Source: Bimuria novae-zelandiae CBS 107.79 (taxonomy: Eukaryota > Ascomycota > Dothideomycetes > Pleosporales > Didymosphaeriaceae). Taken from it: 64,000 nucleotides of DNA. Each line of letters starts with the position of its first letter. Within the stretch, counting starts at the first letter, position 1. Shown here one piece after another: positions 55,737 through 64,000 of this stretch. Made by a program: the position numbers and the translations under genes. Location of the stretch: assembly GCA_010015655.1 (NCBI GenBank), contig ML976722.1:346144-410143 (forward strand), in the 5' to 3' direction. Under the pieces are notes generated by a model. It saw nothing but the letters and a program-made list of their open reading frames with translations, was not told where the DNA came from and searched no databases.

Positions 55737-57874
55737 GTCTTCGCATCATGCCATGCTTCCTCCCCAACACAGTCCAAAAAACCGCCGCCTTACACGTGGG
55801 TTGCTGCATAAAGTAGGCTTCTCAGTTCGTTTCCGCGTTTGAATGAAACTCAAGCTCCGCGAGTATCATGCCTCACGAGAAGAATTGTACAGATTATTTC
55901 ACCTTCTACATACTTCTCACCTGCCTGTTTCTGGTTAAGCTCAAACTTACGGCAAAACGTTTATAACAGAAGTTTTTGCTCGGCCAGCACTACAAGACCC
56001 ACGGTGACCAATGAATGACAGCTCATCCTTCCTACACCATGGGTGCCGAAGAAGGTCTCTTCAAGAACTATCACGGAATGCTGGTCTCCAAAATTGAAGC
56101 ACTCATTTACATGGGCCGTTGGGTTGGCTCAGAATAGCACGCACAAGCATGTATTACAAAGAGTCGCCTTAGCTAGTCTTAAAAACAAGGTTTTAAAATC
56201 TACGACGGCTCATTCTGGTCGCGGCTTGGGCAGTGACCGAAATTTGCTATATTTGGCGCAAATTTATTTCATCGAAACATCATGGAGCGGGCATGCTCAA
56301 AACGCGCACATCTTTTGGCTATGAGTCCGGACCGCGATTGAGCCCTACTAATTTGAACCCTCGGCGATTGACTCACTGGGAGCACCTTTTTATCGCCACA
56401 CCGTCTCCCAAAAGAATGGACTAGAGCTTCATGTTGTGCAGCCCTATCTCAATTCAAAAGAAAAAAGAACTATCTGACTCATGCACTGCGGATAAGGCTC
56501 AAAAGACGAATGAAAAAGATGTGTACCGCGAAGATCGGCTCCGAAGAGCACTACAAAACGAACATATATAAAAGTATGTGCCTTCAAACCATCCCTGTTC
56601 TTATAAGGCAGGCGAAATTTTGGCATGTTGCGCTGCTTCGTCTTAAACTCGTAATGGCTGCTATAACCCGCGCACTAATGCCAAAGCTCGAGAATCAATA
56701 TGTTCCCAGCATGGCGAACTTGAGCTCCCACATAGACTAGTGATCAAAATCAAAATCAGCTTTTATGCATTTGACACTTTTGCTTCAAAATAATTCTCCT
56801 ACTATGTATGCACCAGAACTCCGTTCCCCGCAATATAAAATCCCGTTCCAGTGCCTAACAGCACCACAGCTCTTCAAGTCTTATGTACGCTTAAGATCAG
56901 CCGACATCCAAAACGCGGAATGAACAACACATGGCCAAGCATTGGGACTGAGCTGAAAACTGTTCGAAACATCTACAACGAGGCGTTATGTCGACTCCTC
57001 CTGGTTGGAACCCAATGTTGTCATTGTAACGTTGCGCTGGACTTAAATCCACCCATAAACATCTCATGGGAAAGTCCTGTATTGGTAAAATCAAACAACC
57101 ATGAGCTGAAACTTATATGAATACGACTTATTTGCAAGATCTACGTAGAAAAATGTTCTTGTCCGACCAAAAGTGGAGTCACAAAAGGATCATGTGGCGC
57201 TCCGGCTCAAAGCACGCAACCAGCACTTAATGGCGAGGTTCTGTATTTGACGGAACCAAATAATCACTAGCTGGAGTCTACATAGAAATAGCTCTCCTCT
57301 GTAGTCTAAAATTGCGGACGAAGATACTATGTGCGGCAACAGAATGATGGCCCGAATGCATGGTTTGGAGTTTGCGACCAAAGATATATGAGGAATATTT
57401 GCAATGACGCTAATGGCTATGGCCTACACGACGATCATTTGCTATACCGAGTCGAAAAGGTTGCGCTTACAATGTCATGGAGAAGCACTGTCTCTGACAG
57501 CACCAAGAGTTGTTTTGCAGTTCCGGTTCTACTCGTCTAACTTCTCTAAAAATCACAATAGCTTGCGCACTATGCTCATGCAAAATGGAATAAAGTTAAA
57601 ACCTCACTAGGCCAATGTGCGAGGACTGGCGATGAAAGAATGCAGCGAAGGCCGACATGTCGCCGCAGACCGCGACCATTCACAAGAACCGTGCAGCGCT
57701 CTGGCTCGAACACAAAATATTCGTGTACATGAAGAACTTAAGTTTCAGAAGGCAGTGAAAAGGCCTATAGAATACCGAAATGTTGTTTGCGCCTCTCTCG
57801 GTTGCTAAGGAAACCTAAACAAACACAGTATTGAGAAGGAGGCAACAAAACTCTCTACCGAACAGATCGAAAGG
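55737..57874. other. Gene-poor stretch, no supported gene
   Basis: About 2.1 kb of balanced sequence. Short frames on both strands (up to 93 codons) have no domain, splice pattern or codon bias that I can support. No clear repeat unit seen except possible weak resemblance to the 143-bp array further right. Confidence 0.4.
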
Positions 57875-58047
57875 TGTAGCCACGTGACTGACGTCAGGGG
57901 TGGTGTGTGTGGAAGGCACCACCTAAGTGCACGGACTACTGACTCAACAGACTCTCGCTCGCGCTCTCTCCGCTCAACAGACTCCTCACTCCACACACGC
58001 TTTTCTGCAGATAGCAATACAGCTTGTTTGTCCTTATATGCCTGCCT
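57875..58047 (+). repeat. Left arm of a long inverted repeat
   Basis: About 175 bp beginning TGTAGCCACGTGACTGACGT and including AGACTCCTCACTCCACACAC and GATAGCAATACAGCTTGT. Matches the reverse complement of 59200-59378. Begins TGTAG as an LTR might; the CACGTGAC box also occurs in the Gypsy LTR. Confidence 0.85.
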
Positions 58048-58377
58048 GCCCACAAAAGGGGACAAAACCGGTTTGCAAAGATGTTACATTATGTAGCGCG
58101 CAGCGTTTCCAAATGCTACGTCCATGGAATTATGTGCTACTCCAACAAAGTATGGCTACAGATGGATAGTCGGCTAGCAATGAGCAGACGAACTCTTGTC
58201 CATCAAAGGAACCCAGGGCAATGGTGCATGCTATGCTGTGCTGACCTGCTTGAAATGCGCATATTGCACGTCTATGTTCCTCTCCTCCTAAAATTAAAAT
58301 AAGGAGCTAAGATGGAGCTTCGGGGAACGTAAAAGAAAACTAGACCAACTCGTGCATGCTTAAAGGGACGGGAAAAG

Positions 58378-58785
58378 GTGTAACCTTAAATGATATTCTA
58401 CTCATGAGGAGCAGAAGGTTAGCCTTTTGCTCCGCGACAGTTATGAGCCCGGAATCGCTAAGACCCTGCGCAAGCACTCAAGTGGCGGACCAGCACTTGG
58501 GTGGGGTACCACAAGCGAGCAGGTGCACACCACAGAAATAGCCAAGAGCACTGCGCAAGACAGCGAGAGAGCTAAGAGCCAGATGCTATAGGGCCACAGA
58601 TATAAGAGTGAGCGAGAGAGACTGGAGCAGAATATATAGGGCATGCTGGACTACGGGCGACATGTATACCAAACCTTGAAAAGCTTACAGCTCTCCGTTC
58701 CTATCACTGCGATCTGGGGGGGTGTGTAACCTTAAATGATATTCTACTCATGAGGAGCAGAAGGTTAGCCTTTTGCTCCGCGACA
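58378..58785. repeat. Palindrome-bounded repeat, copy B (with 62-bp direct repeats)
   Basis: Two identical 62-bp blocks, 58378-58439 and 58724-58785 (GTGTAACCTTAAATGATATT ... CCGCGACA), 346 bp apart. Each contains the 24-nt near-palindrome (58409-58432 and 58755-58778). The 284-bp core between them corresponds to the core of 1-431. It lies inside the spacer of the long inverted repeat 57875/59378. No ORF. Confidence 0.85.
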
Positions 58786-59199
58786 AAAGGCACGATAGCT
58801 GCGCCGAGCTTCTTCTATTTAGGCTCTCCCCCGCCAACGTTTGTGTGGCTCGACCAAAAAGCGAAGAAGAGCATTAAATGGAGGCCCGAGCACAAAAGGA
58901 CCCAAGCGATCTTCCATGACTTTAGAAATCTCTTGGAAGAAAGCGCATGCTCCACAGCACTGTCTAACTGTCAACGTAAAATCTTTGTCGCTAGCTACTG
59001 TGCGGACTGATGTTTTCACATGGTTAACGAATGGATGTGCGGGAGTAAAATACGGAAAGGTTGGTTACATGTCTGCTGGAAACTCTCTTATACAGCAATC
59101 ATGCCTGCGGTTCAATGGCTCGCTCTCATAAATAGCGGAAAGGCATTTTGCTATGTGCAGCTCCAGTATAAACACTGAGGTTTATATGAATTGTGTGAG

Positions 59200-59378
59200 G
59201 AGGCATATGAGGACAACAAGCTGTATTGCTATCTGCAGAAAAGAGTGTGTGGAGTGAGGAGTCTGCTGTTGAGCGGAGAGAGAGAGAGGGGGGGGGGGGT
59301 ATTTGTTGAGTCCCTAGTCCGTGCACCTGAGTAGTACCTTCCACGTATACCACCTCTGACGTCAGTCACGTGGCTACA
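59200..59378 (-). repeat. Right arm of a long inverted repeat
   Basis: Inverse of 57875-58047, ending CGTGGCTACA. Contains a 12-G homopolymer at 59288-59299 after a GA-rich run; the left arm has a mixed CT stretch at the same place. Confidence 0.85.
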
Positions 59379-59791
59379 AATTGGAAGTGCGAGCGCAAAG
59401 GAGTAGGGGTAATATTCATGTGTGCAAGAGGTTTGCATCCAAAATGATCACGCCGGGCTGCATCAATCCAAATTCGCCCTCTACGATGCCATGTGCTGTT
59501 CCTCGAAAACCTTGTAAGGACTGGTAACATGACCGCACAGGTACCAAAAACCAGAAAGAAACCTTGAGTCTTGCAAAGTTTCAACCAAAATAACTGATTT
59601 TCCGCTGTCTACTTGAAACTCTCATTGCGGGGAAGTGCCGCTCCACTTGGAAAATCGATATGAACATTGCATGGAGCTGCAGGCACAAAAGAATGGTGGT
59701 ATGCTTCATGCTTGTCAAAAGCTGTGACTTCGAAAAGAGTGTTGAGGCAATCGTTGTTTTGATTGAGAAGCTACTCACGGAGCTAGATACT

Positions 59792-59818
59792 GTGGATCAC
59801 GTGGATCACGTAGATCAC
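59792..59818 (+). repeat. Short tandem repeat of GTGGATCAC
   Basis: Three 9-bp units: GTGGATCAC, GTGGATCAC, GTAGATCAC, then GTGCACG. The unit junctions create two CACGTGG/CACGTAG sites. Confidence 0.8.
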
Positions 59819-60189
59819 GTGCACGGGCCGCACGTACGCGGGTGGCCCAAGCTTCATGTCCTAAACCGTCACAAAAGCTCAACACCTGCAGTATATGAGC
59901 TCTCTCCTTGCGCAAATCACACAATAACGGTAAAATGTGTTGCTAGGAGGAAGCCATATCGTGAAGTACAACGACGAAAATAACGAACGCCACAATATTA
60001 TGTCTTCCTAACGTTTCTGATTTGTGACTCGGTGGCTCTACTTGTCTCCCAAAGCATATCGGTCAGCGCGTTATGCTGCTCCAACCCAGAGTGCAGGGCA
60101 ATCATGAAAAGAAGGCGGACAAAAGAAAAAGATACCGCTAAATGACATGCGAAGCACGCGCGAAAGACATTTTTTGAAAGCTATCCTTA

Positions 60190-61370
60190 TAAACTCAAAA
60201 ACGTACCAGATAATGTTCCGCTCCACCTAACTCGCCAAAACACCTGTACATGAAGGAATCGGGTGCCAAAGTCACAAAAAGCCCACCTTACGAGTAACAA
60301 AAACGCAGTGTCAGATTATGTGATGTTGTCTTCGCCTTCTCAAAATCGCCACCAGATCAATGCGATGTCCCGTTTCACCAAAATGACGATCCCAAGGAAC
60401 ATGGAGAGCCTGGTTGCAAAAATTACTCACGGAACCAGGCTATGCTTGCCAGAACTTCCTAAACATTTACACTGTCTCTCTTCGTCCAAATCTCCGATCA
60501 CGAATCTCTATTCTGCTCCGCCAAAAAGGCAGTACCGAGAGTCATATGTGGAGAGTCCAGGGGCAAAAAAGCCGTAGGCCATCATCCTACGTTTACCAAG
60601 CCTTCCTAAGCATTCATATTGTCTCCTCTGGTCTAAACATGCAATGGAACAGCTCAATGTGAAACTCCACAAAAAATCGTTACGGAGACGTTATATAGAG
60701 GTCCTGGGCACGAAAAACAACCACGTACCCCTATTATAACCGTCGAGCCCTCCCGAACATTCATATTATCTCTTCTTGTCCAAATCTTCGAAAGTGCAGC
60801 TCGATTTTTGGCGGCAATAAAAATATGACCTCAACAATATCATAAGGACGCGACTGCAAACCAAAACGATCACGGCCAACGAGCCATTTTCGCCCACCCT
60901 CCCAACCATTAATACATCTTCCTCTTGTTCCAGCTGTTGACATACCATCCGATGCCCCGCTCCACTAAAACCCTCAGCTGTCAAACATGGAGGACCCGGG
61001 CGCGAACACGAACTTCAGACCCTTGTTATGCTCGACAACCTCTCGCAAACAAGCACAGTCTCTCCTTTTGTTAAAATGTACCGCATCTACGCCGATGTAC
61101 CGCACCAGAAAAACTTGGAAAGTGTTACGCATGGACGGGCCGGACACTAAAAGTTTTTACCAGACCACATTATGCTTGCCGACCCCTCTTAGGATCCACA
61201 CATTCTCCATGTTCAGGTTAAGAACGTATTAGCGATGCGCCGGTCTACTAAAACATAGCGCGAACCGGGTCATGCAGGACCCAGCAGACACTAAATTCAT
61301 TGTAACACCTCGCTATGCTCGCCGAATCCTCGTGGGGATTTATTTATGATGTCTCCGTGTCTAAAATCCC
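60190..61370 (+). repeat. Degenerate tandem array, period about 143 bp
   Basis: A recurring motif pair: GCTCCACCAAAA...CATGGAG, then CTATGCTTGCC..AACCCTCC, then ACATTCATATTGTCTC..CTTGTCCAAAATC. The CTATGCTTGCC-type anchor recurs at about 60443, 60590, 60733, 60887, 61027, 61170 and 61311. A further unit is near 60296 and a possible outlying one at 59630-59710. Divergence is high and not only of RIP type, so it is an old satellite-like array or a decayed gene family. The open frames here are short and shift. Confidence 0.6.
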
Positions 61371-61535
61371 AGTATGACAATTTGTTAGAGTGGAGTACGA
61401 TATCACATGATACAAACCTGATGTAGACTAGTTGTTGATTACTGTTCTGCTACTTAATCAGTTTCTCTGTTTAGCTTATTATAATTAACTTGGTCTCTTA
61501 TTCTTACTTACTACTTATCTTATTCCTTATAGTTA

Positions 61536-62781
61536 CAGTGCCAAGACATTAGTCTATTGACACCGGACCCGCGTCGCGCATCCCCACCCAACCTTAATCT
61601 TTTTAGCCTTCCACCAACCCACAATGCAACGCGAATTTGGCAGGGAAATTAGTAATAATCGAGGAAGAAATAATAAATTAAGTAAATTATAAAGAGCTAG
61701 GATATTATCTATAGTAGAGGTAAGAGAATTAAAAGCTTTAATCGCGTCGCGTTTTAGCTGCACACGACAGACAATTTACAACATAATTAAGCGATAGAAC
61801 AACCACAACATAACTAAATCTTTACCTCGATCTAGTTAGCTAAAGAAGCTCACACGCTAACAAGAATAATTACTCCTTTAAATCGCTCGCTAGCACCCTA
61901 GAATTAAGTATATATAGCTAAAGGCTAAAGTTACAGGCGTACAGGTTTATCGCAAGACACTCTATTAGCTACTTAAGAAACACCACATTACAAACTAGGT
62001 AGCAAAGAAGAAGCCTAAGCTCACTCTAGTATATGCAAAATTAAGGCGTTAATAGGCTTAGCGAATGCAGAATTTTAACTTTAAAAGCGTAACTTTTTCT
62101 AATAAGGTCTTAGCAAAGCGAGGCAAGGGAAAGAAGAGGATCTAGGTCTTTAAGATGCTACTCCAAAAATAGGATCACGATAAGATTAAAGAGGAGGATA
62201 TTTAGAAGGGGATAGTACAGATGTTCTAGGCCTGCTTCTGGTATAAAGGTCGATCTGAACTCATCGCAATAGAACGAGATCCACAAGCTCCACGAAATGG
62301 CTACAGTGCACGCTCATATATCTAGGCGCTAGAGGAAGGGCTCCTACTAGTATTAGATAAAGATACTATCTATTAGATAGATAATGCACCAATTCATACC
62401 GCCCACAAGACAGCCCTCTAGCTGGAGGCAATAGACATTAAAGTTCTAGATTTCCCTCCTTACTCACCTGACCTTAATCTAATTAAGCACCTCTGGTGGG
62501 CACTTAAATAGAAGGTAATTAAATTATATCTAGAATTAGAGGACTAAGGGTGGTAGTAGATTAATAGAGACGCATTTATCGACGCTGCCCAAGAAGCTTA
62601 GCGAGCCCTGTCCCAGGGTCTTATAAAGAAGCTCATTGATTCTATGCCAAGGAGAATACAGGCAGTAATAAAAGCTAGAGGCTGGCAAACAAAGTACTAA
62701 AATAGCATTCAATTAAGGCCTTGAAATTACTGTCAAAAAAGTTGAAATTTTCGGTGTCAACAGACTAATGTCCTAGTACTG
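61536..62781 (+). mobile_element. Tc1/mariner DNA transposon
   Basis: 1246 bp, TA at 61534-61535 and 62782-62783. Ends CAGTGCCAAGACATTAGTCT and the inverse AGACTAATGTCCTAGTACTG, continuing to TTGACACCG. Holds one transposase in the plus direction. Confidence 0.93.
61624..62700 (+). pseudogene. Tc1/mariner transposase, RIP-inactivated
   Basis: 358 codons in one frame from ATG 61624 (MQREFGREISNNRGRNNKLS) to TAA 62698-62700. The N-terminal HTH region is followed by the DDE core: IDNAPIHTAHKTAL and DFPPYSPDLNLIKHLWWALK, the classical Tc1 signature. It ends SMPRRIQAVIKARGWQTKY. About 25 internal stops, mostly TAG. No frameshift. Confidence 0.9.
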
Positions 62782-62879
62782 TATAAGCCTAGCATACGCT
62801 TAATTTAACTATAGTTTATATTTTACTTACTTATCATACGCGCTTTTTATGACGGTAAGTAACATAATAAGCTCTAGTT

Positions 62880-63920
62880 TGCTATAATAAGTAATAAAAA
62901 AGACAAGCTAATTATTTAAGAGATAATTATTCTTAATAAGCTAAGTAATTAGTTAAAGTAGATTTTTTATATAAAAGAGGATCGCTAAGGCATATAAAAT
63001 CTAGGACTATTATAACCTAAATTTAATAGTAGATACTATTAAGAAAATCTATAATAAGAAACCTAAGAAGCGACTACTACGCTTATTTAAAAAGGATAAT
63101 ATAACTAATAAAGATTTAAGTATTATTTAGGGTAATAATAATATTAAACTAAATAAAAGGACTACACCTTCTACTATAGGTTTTACGCAACAAATCTTGT
63201 AGCATAGTAAAAAAAGAAGAATACTTTTAATAACTTAATATAAGAAATTATAAAGATAATTGCTAGCAGGTATATCTTAGTATTAAATATGCTAAAATAC
63301 TATATAAATAACTTATATAACTTAAATTTTTTTTTATATATTAGTAGTAAAGTACAAGTATAGGATACTTAAGTAGTATAATAAAATTAAAAGAGTTCTA
63401 TAATAATAAAAAATAAATATTTAGTATAAGAGCTATATTATTATCCTTAGCGATATAATTAAACTAAAACTACTAAAAATTTAAGACTATTAAGTATAGT
63501 AGGACTTTTTTTAAGTAATTAAGAGAATTAATCACTCCTTTATTACGCACGAAATTTAGGAGATTACGTAAGCTAAAATAAATAGAATTTTATGTATAAA
63601 TCTTATTAAATTAATTAAAAACTATTAATAGTTTTAATATATCTTAAACTCTATAGCGTTATTACTTAGAACATACGCCGTTTTAGGACACCCTAGTCCA
63701 AACACTAATAGTAACACCTAGAAACGTGTAGTCACTTGCATCTGCGGAGAACAGCACCTGTTTAGACAGTGCTCCTATGTAGTTCCTTCTCTTCAACCTA
63801 CTAGATAGAGGCCCGACCCAGCTGTTTCTGCCAAGTTTGACAGAGTAAGGAAACTAGGCAAAGGCAACCCTCTAAGTATAGCTTTATTTAGAGCTAAGAA
63901 GAAAGCTAGTAAAAGATAAA
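62880..63920 (+). pseudogene. Copia Gag relic with zinc knuckle
   Basis: Mostly unreadable AT-rich frame, but 63700-63915 reads CICGEQHLFRQCSY, then RPDPAVSAKFDRVRKLGKGN, the knuckle and downstream pattern of fungal Copia Gag; compare CLCGKRHLQSKC in R1. Stops are frequent. Limits approximate. Confidence 0.6.
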
Positions 63921-64000
63921 TACTATAAATAAGAATAACCTTTTTATAGATACTAATTATTCTTTATTAAATACTTAAAACTTAACAGGAGTAGTTATAC

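Larger units (their letters stand above)
61383..64000 (+). mobile_element. Partial Copia-type retrotransposon, window-truncated
   Basis: The likely 5' LTR starts TGTTAGAGTGG at 61383; its end is unclear because the mariner element sits in or near it. Gag-like coding relics follow from about 62880 on the plus strand. The rest lies beyond the window. Severe RIP between 62800 and 63660, much milder from 63660 to 63870. Confidence 0.55.

Noticed and set aside
55737..57874. Small open frames (up to 93 codons) as candidate secreted proteins
   Set aside because: No consistent signal peptide, Cys pattern or splice structure; frames overlap on both strands as expected by chance.
59660..59983. 107-codon frame including the GTGGATCAC repeat
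   Set aside because: Repeat-derived VDHVDHV stretch in a region resembling the 143-bp array; no evidence for a gene.
1..64000. CRISPR arrays, operons, bacterial-type promoters or riboswitches
   Set aside because: No regularly spaced identical repeats with unique spacers; the window is eukaryotic (spliced genes, RIP).
1..64000. tRNA, rRNA or telomeric repeats
   Set aside because: No A/B-box cloverleaf, rRNA core or TTAGGG tract noticed by reading; a dedicated scan was not possible.

Overview
This is a piece of a filamentous ascomycete (Pezizomycotina) genome, most likely a Dothideomycete of the Pleosporales type; the class is an inference. The evidence is the gene structures (introns of about 44-60 nt with CTAAC-type branch sites), host genes of fungal-rhodopsin and fungal SNF-symporter type, and heavy repeat-induced point mutation (RIP). 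Almost every transposon copy has lost CAG, CAA, CGA or TGG codons to TAG, TAA or TGA, and AT-rich, TpA-rich tracts alternate with balanced host sequence.

Layout. 1-437 is one copy of a palindrome-bounded repeat that returns at 58.4 kb. 438-38112 is a transposon graveyard whose nesting can be resolved from target-site duplications (TSDs) and terminal repeats. A minus-strand Fot1/pogo relic (S, 438-6772) holds two solo LTRs, a 366-bp TA-flanked MITE and a 3.95-kb Copia element lacking its reverse transcriptase core. A small inverted-repeat element (Q) holds a pogo-like transposon (P). A plus-strand Fot1 relic (T, 8880-26158) holds a 7.1-kb chromodomain Gypsy element and a second pogo-like element (V), which itself holds element U and a 5.2-kb Copia. 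A 333-bp MITE (W) holds Fot1 element X, which holds Fot1 element Y and a 7.2-kb Copia, which in turn holds pogo-like element Z.

38.3-51.8 kb is a small gene island: a decayed unrecognised gene whose first intron received transposon N, a fungal rhodopsin-domain membrane protein, a Cys-rich protein of unknown function, a small conserved-looking protein on the minus strand, an SNF/SLC6-type symporter broken by one RIP-type stop codon, and a relic resembling F-box/2EXR proteins. 52.4-55.7 kb is a 3.3-kb hAT transposon with an 8-bp TSD. 55.7-61.4 kb has no recognisable gene but holds a long inverted repeat, the palindrome-bounded repeat and a degenerate tandem array with a period near 143 bp. The window ends in a partial Copia element (from about 61.4 kb) with a Tc1/mariner element inserted in it.

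The most interesting content is in the Gypsy element. It carries an intact antisense ORF between the chromodomain and the 3' LTR that encodes a textbook Zn(II)2Cys6 motif plus a coiled coil. Its Gag has a C-terminal extension with five repeats of a C-x(3-5)-C-x2-H motif. Other notable points are the very uneven RIP damage inside single elements and the C-terminal zinc knuckles on several pogo-like transposases.
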